DNA from: Streptomyces drozdowiczii | Lineage (GTDB): Bacteria; Actinomycetota; Actinomycetes; Streptomycetales; Streptomycetaceae | Length of the DNA: 64,000 nt | Direction of reading: 5' to 3' | NCBI RefSeq assembly: GCF_026167665.1 | Contig: NZ_CP098740.1 | Span: 1,426,001-1,490,000 of the forward strand | Part shown: positions 26,405 through 36,687 of the stretch, piece after piece | How positions within the stretch are numbered: the first letter of the stretch is position 1 | How the letters are laid out: each line of letters begins with the position of its first letter | Notes under the pieces: generated by a model | The model's input: only the letters and a program-made list of their open reading frames with translations | Told to the model about the DNA's origin: nothing | Database searches by the model: none | Translations under genes and position numbers: made by a program

Positions 26405-26417
26405 GGTACTGAGTGCC
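26405..26417. promoter_or_regulatory. TetR-type operator, copy 3
   Basis: GGTACTGAGTGCC differs by one base from the perfect palindrome at 25555-25567. It sits between the divergent TetR and etfB starts, 54-66 bases before the TetR ATG and 44-56 bases before the etfB GTG, positioned to affect both promoters. Confidence 0.65.
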
Positions 26418-26460
26418 ATAGAATTCCCGCAGGACACCACCAGGTACAGGGAGAGCCGGC

Positions 26461-27246
26461 GTGAGCTTGAGGATCGTTGTCACTGTGAAGTACGTGCCCG
26501 ACGCGACCGGTGACCGGCATTTCGCCGATGACCTGACGTTGGACCGTGAGGACGTCGACGGTCTGCTGTCGGAGCTGGACGAGTATGCGGTCGAGCAGGC
26601 GTTGCAGATCGCGGAGGCGGCTGATGACGCGGAGGTCACCGTGTTGACGGTGGGTCCGGAGGATGCCAAGGACGCGTTGCGCAAGGCGTTGTCGATGGGT
26701 GCGGACAAGGCGGTGCACGTCGAGGACGACGATCTGCACGGTACGGACGCGCTGGGTACGTCGCTGGTGCTGGCGAAGGCGGTCGAGGAGACCGGGTACG
26801 ACCTGGTGATCTCGGGCATGGCGTCGACGGACGGCACGATGGGTGTGGTTCCGGCGCTGCTGGCGGAGCGGCTGGGTGTGCCGCAGGTGACGCTGCTGTC
26901 GCAGGTGTCGGTCGAGGGCGGTGTGGTGCGGGGCCGCCGGGACGGGGACAGTGCGTCGGAGGAGTTGGAGGCGTCGCTTCCGGCGGTGGTGTCGGTGACC
27001 GACCAGTCGGGTGAGGCGCGTTATCCGTCGTTCAAGGGGATCATGGCGGCGAAGAAGAAGCCGGTGAAGTCCCTGGACCTGGACGATCTGGGGATCGACG
27101 CGGACGAGGTGGGTCTGGCGGGTGCGTGGACCGCGGTCGACTCCGCGACCGAGCGTCCGGCCCGTACCGCGGGCACGATCGTGAAGGACGAGGGCGAGGG
27201 CGGCAAGCAGCTGGCCGAGTTCCTGGCCGGCCAGAAGTTCATCTGA
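26461..27246 (+). CDS. etfB: Electron transfer flavoprotein beta subunit
   Basis: Beta subunit (FixA/EtfB) of the electron-transfer flavoprotein, 261 residues, normal length. It binds AMP and together with EtfA carries electrons from acyl-CoA dehydrogenases to the quinone pool. The N-terminal VVTVKYVPDATGDRHF and the signature segment DLVISGMASTDGTMGVVPALLAERLG are clear. The start is GTG 26461 with GGGAGAG upstream. Codon use is richer in G/T-ending codons (for example TTG) than its neighbours. It is followed by etfA after 59 bases. Confidence 0.96.
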   Translation: MSLRIVVTVKYVPDATGDRHFADDLTLDREDVDGLLSELDEYAVEQALQIAEAADDAEVTVLTVGPEDAKDALRKALSMGADKAVHVEDDDLHGTDALGTSLVLAKAVEETGYDLVISGMASTDGTMGVVPALLAERLGVPQVTLLSQVSVEGGVVRGRRDGDSASEELEASLPAVVSVTDQSGEARYPSFKGIMAAKKKPVKSLDLDDLGIDADEVGLAGAWTAVDSATERPARTAGTIVKDEGEGGKQLAEFLAGQKFI

Positions 27247-27305
27247 GCCCCGGCATCCCGTTCGCCACCCCCGCCTACTTCGCACACGCAGGAGATTGAA
27301 GTCCC

Positions 27306-28268
27306 ATGGCTGAAGTTCTCGTCTATGTCGACCACCTGGACGGTGCCGTCCGCAAGCCCACCCTGGAGCTGCTGACGCTCGCCCGCCGCATCGGTGAGCC
27401 CGTGGCCGTCGCCCTGGGCAACGGTGCCGCCGACACCGCCGACGTGCTGGCCGAGCACGGAGCGGTCAAGGTGCTGACCGCCGACGCCCCCGAGTTCGCC
27501 GACTACCTCGTCGTACCGAAGGTGGACGCGCTCCAGGCCGCCTTCGACGCCGTGTCCCCGGCCGCCGTGCTGCTGTCCTCCTCCGCGGAGGCCAAGGAGA
27601 TCGCGGCCCGCCTCGCCGTCCGGATCGGCTCCGGCATCATCACCGACGCGGTCGACGTCGAGGCCGGTGCGGAGGGTGTGGTGGCGACGCAGTCGGTGTT
27701 CGCCGCGTCGTTCACCACGAAGTCCAGGATCACGCACGGCACCCCGGTCATCACGGTGAAGCCGAACTCCGCCCCGGTCGAGCCGGTCGCCGGTGCGGGT
27801 GCGGTGGAGGAGCTGGCGGTCACCTTCTCGGCGCAGGCCACCGGTACGAAGGTCCTCTCGCGTACCCCGCGTGAGTCCACGGGCCGTCCGGAGCTGACGG
27901 AGGCCGCGATCGTGGTCTCCGGTGGCCGCGGCGTCAACGGCGCGGAGAACTTCGCGGTCATCGAGGCCCTGGCGGACTCGCTGGGCGCGGCCGTGGGCGC
28001 GTCTCGCGCCGCGGTGGACGCGGGCTGGTACCCGCACACCAACCAGGTCGGCCAGACCGGCAAGTCCGTCTCCCCGCAGCTCTACATCGCCAACGGTATC
28101 TCCGGCGCGATCCAGCACCGGGCCGGGATGCAGACCTCGAAGACCATCGTCGCGGTCAACAAGGACGCCGAGGCCCCGATCTTCGACCTCGTGGACTACG
28201 GCGTCGTCGGCGACCTCTTCGCCGTCGTCCCCCAGCTCACCGAGGAGATCAACACCCGCAGGGGCTGA
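27306..28268 (+). CDS. etfA: Electron transfer flavoprotein alpha subunit
   Basis: FAD-binding alpha subunit (FixB/EtfA) of 320 residues. The C-terminal FAD signature is intact: [20 protein letters not shown] (about 200-219), [22 protein letters not shown], then [20 protein letters not shown] and [23 protein letters not shown]. Together with EtfB it forms the soluble electron carrier for beta-oxidation and related dehydrogenases. It is convergent with the glycosyltransferase and separated from it by a hairpin. Confidence 0.96.
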   Translation: MAEVLVYVDHLDGAVRKPTLELLTLARRIGEPVAVALGNGAADTADVLAEHGAVKVLTADAPEFADYLVVPKVDALQAAFDAVSPAAVLLSSSAEAKEIAARLAVRIGSGIITDAVDVEAGAEGVVATQSVFAASFTTKSRITHGTPVITVKPNSAPVEPVAGAGAVEELAVTFSAQATGTKVLSRTPRESTGRPELTEAAIVVSGGRGVNGAENFAVIEALADSLGAAVGASRAAVDAGWYPHTNQVGQTGKSVSPQLYIANGISGAIQHRAGMQTSKTIVAVNKDAEAPIFDLVDYGVVGDLFAVVPQLTEEINTRRG

Positions 28269-28290
28269 TACCTCGTCAACTGGGGCGCCC

Positions 28291-28333
28291 GGCCGGGGCG
28301 GTGAGCGCGGACAACCCGCCCACCGCCCCGGCC
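28291..28333. terminator. Hairpin terminator between etfA and the glycosyltransferase gene
   Basis: A perfect 13-bp stem (28291-28303 with 28321-28333) with a 17-base loop lies between the two convergent stop codons, so it can end both transcripts. Confidence 0.7.
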
Positions 28334-28342
28334 GGCCCCGTT

Positions 28343-29527
28343 TCAGCCGAGCAGTTCCTCCACCAGGTCGGCGGCGCGCGGGGTGCCGCCCTCCGCCCGG
28401 GCGTCCTCCCGCAGCCGCGCCGAACGCCGGGCGACCCCGGGGTCGTCGACCAGCGCGGTGAGCGCTTCGCGCAGGGCCTCGGGGGTGGCGTCGTCCGTGT
28501 CGATGCGGCGGGCGACGCCCAGCTCGACGAGCTTGTCGGCGTTCATGAACTGGTCGACGCCCTGCGGCACGGCGATCATGGGCACTCCGCTGTACAGCCC
28601 CTCGGAGCTGCCGCCCATCCCGGCGTGCGTGATGAAGGCGTCCGCCTGCTGGAGGATGGCCAGTTGGGGCACCCACCGGTGCACCTCGACATTGCCCGGT
28701 ACGGTGCCCAGCTCCGCCAGGTCCGTCTGCTTGCCGACCTGGAGCACGACGTGCCAGCCGGGCAGGTCGCCGTAGGCCGCCAGGCAATTGCGGTAGAACT
28801 CGGGGCGGTTGGTGTACGCGGAGCCCAGTGAGATCAGGAGCACCTTCTCCGCCCCGGCGGGCCGGGTCCAGCTCTGCTCCTCGCCGCGTCCGGCGAAGCA
28901 CGGCCCGACGAAGGTGACGGTGTCCATGTCCACGTCGTCCGCGTGCGGCTGCATCGCCCGGGGGATCAGGGCGAGGGTGTGGTCGGGGCGGCCGGTGAAG
29001 GCGTCCATGTCCAGCGTGGTGGCGCCGTTCCCGGCCAGCCACTCGGTGAACCGCGCGCGGTACGCGTCGGCCCCGGGCAGCGTCCACAACTGGGCGGCCA
29101 CGTCCTTCTCGTAACTCCGCCAGCCGACGAAGGTCGGGTAGAGCTGCATCAGGCGGCGGTTCTGGGACTCGGCGAGCACCCGGGCCGGGTACGCGCCGAT
29201 GTCGTACAGATACAGGTCGGCCGGGTCCTCGTCGTAGACGGCGCGCAGCTGCGGCAGGGCCTGGACGGCGTCGTCCAGGAAGAGGCCCATGGCGGCGATC
29301 GGGTCGTCGGGCCAGCTGCTGTCACCGACCGGGAGCACGGAGTCGTACGGCACGAAGGTGGCGCCGGTGGCCTCGATGCGCTCGGCCATCACGGGGTCGT
29401 TGGCGTAGGTGACGCGGTGGCCGCGGGCCACCAGTTCGCGGATGACCTCGATGCTCGGCAGGACGTGGCTCACGGCGGGGATGCCGATCATGGCGATGTG
29501 TGCGCGGCGAGGTGTCACAGATGTCAT
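28343..29527 (-). CDS. Macrolide-family (OleD/Mgt-like) glycosyltransferase
   Basis: GT1-family UDP-glycosyltransferase of 394 residues, close in layout to OleD/OleI and Mgt. These transfer glucose to macrolides and other acceptors and so inactivate them. The N-terminal acceptor domain has HIAMIGIPAVSHVLPSIEV, keeping the catalytic-type His in the SHVLPS segment. The C-terminal nucleotide-sugar motif is HRWVPQLAILQQADAFITHAG with GGSSEGLYSGVPMIAVPQ following. The start is ATG 29527 (MTSVTPRRAHIAM). A possible leader peptide and hairpins lie upstream, suggesting inducible expression. No antibiotic cluster is nearby, so a resistance or detoxification role is likely. Confidence 0.9.
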   Translation of the reverse strand: MTSVTPRRAHIAMIGIPAVSHVLPSIEVIRELVARGHRVTYANDPVMAERIEATGATFVPYDSVLPVGDSSWPDDPIAAMGLFLDDAVQALPQLRAVYDEDPADLYLYDIGAYPARVLAESQNRRLMQLYPTFVGWRSYEKDVAAQLWTLPGADAYRARFTEWLAGNGATTLDMDAFTGRPDHTLALIPRAMQPHADDVDMDTVTFVGPCFAGRGEEQSWTRPAGAEKVLLISLGSAYTNRPEFYRNCLAAYGDLPGWHVVLQVGKQTDLAELGTVPGNVEVHRWVPQLAILQQADAFITHAGMGGSSEGLYSGVPMIAVPQGVDQFMNADKLVELGVARRIDTDDATPEALREALTALVDDPGVARRSARLREDARAEGGTPRAADLVEELLG

Positions 29528-29632
29528 GGGGGAATCACTCGTTTCAGTTCTACGGCGGAAGCGGACACGGCAGACCGGCGCGTCGCCACCCCGGCGAGGG
29601 CCGGTCGGTGGGCGCGTGGACACGGTGTGCCG

Positions 29633-29663
29633 GACGGGGTCGGGGGCGAGCCCCGGCCCCGTC
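29633..29663. promoter_or_regulatory. Hairpin overlapping the end of the possible leader peptide
   Basis: GACGGGGTCGGGG (29633-29645) pairs with CCCCGGCCCCGTC (29651-29663) with one mismatch and a five-base loop. On the minus-strand transcript it begins inside the TGA of the 8-residue leader frame, so a ribosome at that stop would open its base. This is the geometry of attenuation, but no U-tract follows. Confidence 0.45.
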
Positions 29664-29688
29664 AGCCGTAGAGCTGGTGGAGGTTCAT
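29662..29688 (-). CDS. Possible leader peptide MNLHQLYG upstream of the glycosyltransferase
   Basis: A complete 8-codon frame (ATG 29688, TGA ending 29662) reads MNLHQLYG. It lies 134 bases before the glycosyltransferase start on the same strand. A TAGGGT hexamer (29700-29695) ends six bases before the ATG, which would place transcription start at or near the A of ATG, a leaderless arrangement common in Streptomyces. A hairpin overlaps the stop. Short leader frames before resistance genes often sense stalled ribosomes. This is inference from position and structure. A chance ORF of this size cannot be excluded. Confidence 0.4.
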   Translation of the reverse strand: MNLHQLYG

Positions 29689-29694
29689 GCGCCG

Positions 29695-29731
29695 ACCCTA
29701 ACCGCGGACCGGTCCGCGCGCACGGGGTTTT
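29695..29731 (-). promoter_or_regulatory. Candidate promoter for the leader/glycosyltransferase transcript
   Basis: On the minus strand: AAAA (29731-29728), four bases, GTGCGC as a weak -35 (29723-29718), a 17-base spacer, and TAGGGT as -10 (29700-29695). An A/T patch just upstream of a poor -35 recalls WblC/WhiB7-dependent promoters of antibiotic-resistance genes. The same bases also form the lipase terminator hairpin (29711-29746), and a 16-bp palindrome (29703-29718) fills the spacer, so the assignment is tentative. Confidence 0.35.
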
Positions 29732-29746
29732 CCGTGGGCGCGGACC
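29711..29746. terminator. Hairpin after the secreted lipase gene
   Basis: Two 15-base arms (29711-29725 and 29732-29746) pair with a single mismatch and a six-base loop GGTTTT. It starts 22 bases downstream of the lipase stop on the minus strand and likely terminates that transcript. Confidence 0.65.
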
Positions 29747-29768
29747 GGAGCGGGCGAGGGCGGTGCGG

Positions 29769-31142
29769 TCAGGGCTGGATCGGCATCGACCAGCAGTTGG
29801 AGGTGGTGCGCTTGCCCGCCAGGCGGTCGGTCAGCCAGGAGATGGCGTCGCCCTGGTCGGTGAGGAGCGGGACCATGTGGTTGGTGAGGATCTTGTCGCC
29901 GAGGTTGGGCAGGATGACGGCGTCGTACGTGACGTCGCCGCCCTTGCGGCACCAGTCGACGGCGAGCTGCCGCGCCTGGGCGTGCGGCACGATGTCGTCC
30001 TGGGTGCCGGTCGCCACCCGGACCGGGCCGGACGGCTTGAGGGTGCCGATGCGCTGCTTGTCGAGCGCGGCCCGCGCCTTGGGCTCGGCAGCGATGATCT
30101 CGCCGAGGGACTTGCCGGTCGTCGTCCACTTGGAGCTCTTCGCGAAGCCGTAGCCGAGGATCGCGTCGCCGACGCACATGGTCGAGGCGTTCTTCAGCGC
30201 GGCCCGCCCGGCGTCGTTGATATTGGCCTCCACGACGGCCCGCAGATCGGCGTCGGCCTGCGCGAAACCGTTGATCGACCAGGCGAGGGCCCCGGCCAGG
30301 GCGCTGCCGTCGATGCCCTTCATGGTCGCGGTCAGGTCGGCGGGCGGCGCCCCCGCATAAGTCCCGGCGAGCTGGATCTCGGGGGCGTACGAGGGCTGGA
30401 GTTCGGCGGCCGAGGCGCTGGCCCCGCCGCCCTGGCTGTAGCCGTACAGGCCCGTCCGGGACGCGGCCGTCAGCGAGGTGGCGGGCAGCTGGTGCGCGGC
30501 GCGGACCGCGTCGAGCAGCGCGTGGCCCTCGTCCACCCGGTTGACGTAGGTGTGGAGGCGGTCGGTCGTGCCGAGGCCCACGTAGTCGGTGACGACGACG
30601 GCGACACCGGCCGCCAGCAGCCGGTAGACGGACAGGGTCTCGTAGCCGATCGACACGGACTCGGGGGTGACGGCCAGCGGGTGCTGGAGGGCCAGCGAGG
30701 GCGCGCACTGGTCGCCCTGGCCCATGGTGCCGGAGGCCAGTGCGACCAGCGGGCGGGCGCCGCCGCCCTTCCAGGCGGCCGAGGGCTCGATGTAGGCGCC
30801 GGTCACCGCGGCCGGCTGCCCGTTGGAGTCGGTCGTGCGGTACATGAGGCGGGTGGCGGTGCCCGGCATCGGGCGGCCGTCCAGGCCCGGCAGGCTCAGG
30901 GCGAGCGGCAGGGGCTCGGTGCGGATCAGCGCCCCGTTGGCGGCGGGCAGTTGGGCGGGCGGGTCGTAGAACGCGGGGATGGTCACGCCCCGGGACACGA
31001 CGGGCTCGGTGCCGTCGGCGGCGGACGCGGGCGCGGCGTACGCGGCCACGCAGGCCGCCGCGGTCACGGCGACGGCCGCGGCGCGGAAGGGACGGACGCG
31101 GCGTGGGGGAAGGGTGGAACGCGAACGGTCCTTGCGGCTCAA
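29769..31142 (-). CDS. Secreted lipase (secretory lipase, LIP family)
   Basis: A 457-residue exported alpha/beta hydrolase of the LIP/secretory lipase family. The signal peptide has a basic N-region (KDRSRSTLPPRRVRPFR), a hydrophobic core and an ASA-type cleavage site near residue 42. The catalytic triad candidates are Ser in GYSQGGG (about 236), Asp in GTQDDIVPHA (about 378) and His in LTNHMVPLL (about 425). Cysteines near 155, 303, 396 and 450 could form disulfides. The start is TTG 31142 with GAGGAG six bases upstream. Upstream palindromes (31199-31239) may be regulatory. Confidence 0.88.
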   Translation of the reverse strand: MSRKDRSRSTLPPRRVRPFRAAAVAVTAAACVAAYAAPASAADGTEPVVSRGVTIPAFYDPPAQLPAANGALIRTEPLPLALSLPGLDGRPMPGTATRLMYRTTDSNGQPAAVTGAYIEPSAAWKGGGARPLVALASGTMGQGDQCAPSLALQHPLAVTPESVSIGYETLSVYRLLAAGVAVVVTDYVGLGTTDRLHTYVNRVDEGHALLDAVRAAHQLPATSLTAASRTGLYGYSQGGGASASAAELQPSYAPEIQLAGTYAGAPPADLTATMKGIDGSALAGALAWSINGFAQADADLRAVVEANINDAGRAALKNASTMCVGDAILGYGFAKSSKWTTTGKSLGEIIAAEPKARAALDKQRIGTLKPSGPVRVATGTQDDIVPHAQARQLAVDWCRKGGDVTYDAVILPNLGDKILTNHMVPLLTDQGDAISWLTDRLAGKRTTSNCWSMPIQP

Positions 31143-31198
31143 GGCTCACTCCTCGCTCTGCTCCGGAAGTACGGGTGAGCGCAAGCTAACAGCGGGCC

Positions 31199-31239
31199 TT
31201 ACCGGTGGTAACCCATGAGTAAGTTACGCATTGGTAACT
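31199..31239. promoter_or_regulatory. Two TTAC/GTAA palindromes in the divergent lipase promoter region
   Basis: TTACCGGTGGTAA (31199-31211) is an inverted repeat with five-base arms. AGTTAC (31222-31227) pairs with GTAACT (31234-31239) across six bases. Both share the TTAC/GTAA core and lie 57-97 bases upstream of the lipase TTG start, in otherwise G/C-rich DNA. The binding protein is unknown. Confidence 0.45.
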
Positions 31240-31336
31240 CTCATCGGCGGCCGAACTCTCCCTGCTCGGCGACGGAGTTGCTTAAGGTGGGCCCGAGCTG
31301 ATCATCCGCAGCACCTCCCGCACCCTGGAGTTGGCC

Positions 31337-32152
31337 ATGTCCCGACCGGAGAACGACCCCACCGCCCCGCTCATCGACACCAGCAAGCCGCATCCCGCGC
31401 GGATGTACGACTGGTTCCTGGGCGGCAAGGACAACTACCCGGTGGACGAGGCCATGGGCCGTCAGATGCTGGCCGTCGAGCCGAACGTCCCGGTCATGGC
31501 GAAGATCAACCGCGCCTTCATGCACCGCGCCACGCGCTGGCTGTCCACCCAGGGTGTCCGCCAGTTCCTCGACATCGGCACCGGTATACCCACCGAGCCC
31601 AACCTGCACCAGGTGGCCCAGGAGGCCGCCCCCGCCACCCGGGTCGTCTACTGCGACAACGACCCGATCGTGCTGGCGCACGCCGAGGCGCTGCTCAAGG
31701 GCACGCCCGAGGGCGTCATCGACTATGTGCAGGCGGACGCGCGGAACGTCGACACCATCCTCGAACACGCGGGCAAGACCCTGGACTTCAGCGAGCCGGT
31801 CGCGCTGTCGATGATCGCGCTGCTGCACTTCGTGAGCGACGAGGACGGCGCGTACGAGCTGGTGCGCCGGCTGACCGATGTGCTCGCCCCCGGCAGCTAC
31901 ATGGTCATCTCGCAGATCACCGCCGACTTCCACCCGGAGGAGGCGCGCGAGGTGGACAAGATGTACAAGGCCAACACCCTGACGCTGGCGCCGCGCACCC
32001 GCGACCAGTTCGCCTCGTTCTTCGACGGCCTGGAGATCGTGGAGCCCGGCATCGTCGCCGCCGAGGCATGGCACCCCGAGCTCGGTGAGCCGGTCCCCGG
32101 CACGGGCGAGATCGTCACCCCGGGTTACGTCGCGGTCGGCCGCAAGCCGTAA
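31337..32152 (+). CDS. DUF574-type SAM-dependent methyltransferase
   Basis: A 271-residue protein of the S-adenosyl methyltransferase family PF04672 (DUF574), abundant in Streptomyces. The N-terminal PHPARMYDWFLGGKDNYPVD (residues about 18-37) and the SAM motif FLDIGTGIPTEPNLHQVAQ (about 76-94) with YCDNDPIVL are diagnostic. The start is ATG 31337 with GGAG six bases upstream; TTG 31331 is also possible. Substrates of this family are mostly unknown. It is divergent from the lipase. Confidence 0.93.
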   Translation: MSRPENDPTAPLIDTSKPHPARMYDWFLGGKDNYPVDEAMGRQMLAVEPNVPVMAKINRAFMHRATRWLSTQGVRQFLDIGTGIPTEPNLHQVAQEAAPATRVVYCDNDPIVLAHAEALLKGTPEGVIDYVQADARNVDTILEHAGKTLDFSEPVALSMIALLHFVSDEDGAYELVRRLTDVLAPGSYMVISQITADFHPEEAREVDKMYKANTLTLAPRTRDQFASFFDGLEIVEPGIVAAEAWHPELGEPVPGTGEIVTPGYVAVGRKP

Positions 32153-32172
32153 CCCCCGGAGCCCAACCACGG

Positions 32173-32205
32173 CAGCCCGGTGCGCACTTCGGTGCCACCG
32201 GGCTG
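32173..32205. terminator. Hairpin terminator after the DUF574 methyltransferase
   Basis: CAGCCCGGTG (32173-32182) pairs with CACCGGGCTG (32196-32205), a perfect 10-bp stem with a 13-base loop that can pair internally. It lies 20 bases after the stop codon. Confidence 0.65.
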
Positions 32206-32242
32206 TGTGATGATACGGAAAACGGATCAGCGGGGGCACAGC

Positions 32243-33288
32243 GTGGACACGGACGGGTCATCCATACCGGACGAGGAGTGGGAGCGCTTCCTGCGGGAGG
32301 CGGAGGCCGGGACCCCCGGCGCCCCCGAGGAGCCGTCCGCCCGGGCCCGGATGGTGACCCAGCGGCTGCGCGAGGAGACCGGCCCGCCCCGGGGTGGCGC
32401 ACCCACCAGCCGCCCCGGCGGCGCGGCCGGGTCGGGTACGTGGTGGGCCTGGTGGTCGTCGTCGCGCTGCTCGTGGTGGCCCTGGTCCCGGGCCGGGCGG
32501 CGGGCTGGCTCGGCTTCCACGGCGGGGGCGGCGCCACGGCGGCGACGCCCGGGGCCGCCACGCCGGACGACCCGTTCAAGGGGTCACCGGCGGAGCACTG
32601 GGCCGCCGGGACGGCCGGGATCAGGATGCCCTCGGCGCGGGCGACCGGGTGGATGAGCGAGAAGCAGGTGTCCGACGCGCTCGACAGCAGCCTGGCCTTC
32701 CTCTCCGACGCCGGCCTCGATCCGGCGGTGCTGCGCGGGGAACGGCCAGCGAAGGCGATCGCGGCCCTCAACACGAAGCAGCCCGGCATCAGCGACTACC
32801 TGGCGAACGCCTTCGACTCCCCGACCCGGGAGGACGACCCGCTGCTGCTGTTCAGCCGCTTCGACCCGTCGTACGCGCGCCTGGCGGGTGACGTGGTCAA
32901 GACGCGCGGCGAGCTGAGGTACCGGGAGGGCGAGCGGGGCGCGGTCGAGATCACCGCCGATGTCACCTTCGTCTACGCCGTCGGGCGGGCCTCCGGGGAC
33001 AGCGACGCGGTCGCCCGTACGATCGCCCGCCGGGAGATCGTGATGAGCTGGGACGACCCCGACAAGGTGATCACGGCGCCGGGGACCTTCTCGCTGACGT
33101 CGTACCGGCTGGACGCCGCCAACGGGGGCTGCGAGAACACCACCGGCTACTTCCGCCCCGATTTCGAGAAGGAGCCCGGGCCCTCGGACGGCGCCGCGGA
33201 GGTCGACCCGTACGAGCGGGACACCTCCATGGACGAGCGCGTGAACGGCCGGGACGCCTCGGACTGCGACACGGCCACCCGCACCTGA
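32243..33288 (+). CDS. Membrane-anchored hypothetical protein (single frameshift near 32390)
   Basis: Two frames together give one protein of about 348 residues. From GTG 32243 (VDTDGSSIPDEEWERFL) the first frame is coding-like to about 32390. The second frame then continues with a transmembrane helix (GYVVGLVVVVALLVVALVPG, about residues 70-90) and an extracytoplasmic domain to TGA 33288. Adding one C to the CCCC run at 32387-32390 joins them as ...REETGPPPGWRTHQ. The family is not recognised. Its topology is a cytoplasmic acidic tail, one helix and a secreted domain. The break is more likely a sequencing error than a true lesion. Confidence 0.75.
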
Positions 33289-33341
33289 TCCGGGGGCGCG
33301 ATACCCGGGCGGGGCACTCCCCCACGACGTACGCTTCGAGC

Positions 33342-33791
33342 GTGACGAGCAAACCCGACGCGGCGCAGAACCTGCGCGACCTGGCGCGGCTGCGCCGGGT
33401 CCGCGACCGGATCGACCGCGACTACGCCCAGCCGCTGAACGTCGAGGCGCTGGCGCGCGGCGCGCACATGTCGGCGGGGCACCTCAGCCGCGAGTTCCGG
33501 AAGGCGTACGGGGAATCCCCGTACGGCTATCTCATGACCCGGCGCATCGAGCGCGCGATGACGCTGCTGCGCCGGGGGGACATGAGTGTCACCGAGGCGT
33601 GCTTCGCGGTCGGCTGCTCCTCGCTCGGCACCTTCAGCACGCGCTTCACTGAGCTGGTCGGGATGGCGCCGAGCGTCTACCGGCAGAAGGCGGCGCAGGC
33701 CACCGCGGGCATCCCGTCCTGCGTGGCGAAGCAGGTGACGCGGCCGGTCAGGAATCGAGAAGCCCCGCTGCCCGGGACGCCGCTAGCGTGA
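33342..33791 (+). CDS. AraC-family transcriptional regulator (DNA-binding domain only)
   Basis: A 149-residue AraC-type regulator made almost entirely of the two helix-turn-helix motifs. The first is LNVEALARGAHMSAGHLSREF and the second is MSVTEACFAVGCSSLGTFSTRF ending PSVYRQ. There is no separate ligand-binding domain. The C-terminal 40 residues are extended. The start is GTG 33342. It precedes the UvrA-like gene by 24 bases on the same strand, so the two are probably cotranscribed and the regulator may control the pair. Confidence 0.9.
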   Translation: MTSKPDAAQNLRDLARLRRVRDRIDRDYAQPLNVEALARGAHMSAGHLSREFRKAYGESPYGYLMTRRIERAMTLLRRGDMSVTEACFAVGCSSLGTFSTRFTELVGMAPSVYRQKAAQATAGIPSCVAKQVTRPVRNREAPLPGTPLA

Positions 33792-33815
33792 GGCCGTGAA
33801 CACCAGGGAGGCACG

Positions 33816-36197
<2,382 letters not shown>

Positions 36198-36687
36198 GCA
36201 ACTCCCCTCGCCCGCCCGGCCCGTGGTGGCCGGGCGGGCGCTGTCATGGCGCCGTCATGCGTCAGGTCAAGGCGGCGTGCCGTGGAGGTCATGTGCCGTT
36301 TCAGGATGGCCTGTTCACCTCGGTGCGGACGCGGTGACGAATCGTCGCCTTCGCTAATCGGACGCGACTTCTCCCGACGTGGCGCACCTGTGTGGAGGCC
36401 GTTGAGCCGCGCACACTGGGGCCAATCAGACGCCCGACAGCCACACTTGACCGAATCCGACCGCTTTCGCGCAGCGAACTGAACGCAAATTTTCGGCGCT
36501 GCACGCATCCGGCGTTGTGCACTAGGCATAGGATCAAGCCGCGCAATGCGAGCCCCATCCACCCCACCCGTCCCATCCGTAACTGTGCGCACGATGTACG
36601 AGCGTCCCTACCGACACCCCACAACCCGTTAACAGGTATCTGCGTGTCACCGATACTCAAGCCCGGTTCCGGCGACGGAGCCGCGCA
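36198..36687. other. 490-base intergenic region before the NIT-domain sensor gene
   Basis: A long non-coding stretch, AT-richer than flanking genes. It contains the UvrA-like gene's hairpin at its left end. A TAGGAT hexamer at 36529-36534 could be a -10 element, but I see no good -35. A short inverted repeat GTATC/GATAC lies near 36638-36658. A 99-codon plus-strand frame (36392-36691) lacks Streptomyces codon bias and is not considered real. The length suggests an extended promoter or 5' leader for the sensor gene. Confidence 0.5.
36209..36240. terminator. Hairpin terminator after the UvrA-like gene
   Basis: A perfect 13-bp G/C stem (36209-36221 with 36228-36240) and a CGTGGT loop, starting 12 bases after the stop codon. 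Confidence 0.75.

Noticed and set aside
27021..29087. 688-codon minus-strand frame across etfA and into the glycosyltransferase
   Set aside because: It opposes etfA and overlaps the glycosyltransferase out of frame; no family resemblance.
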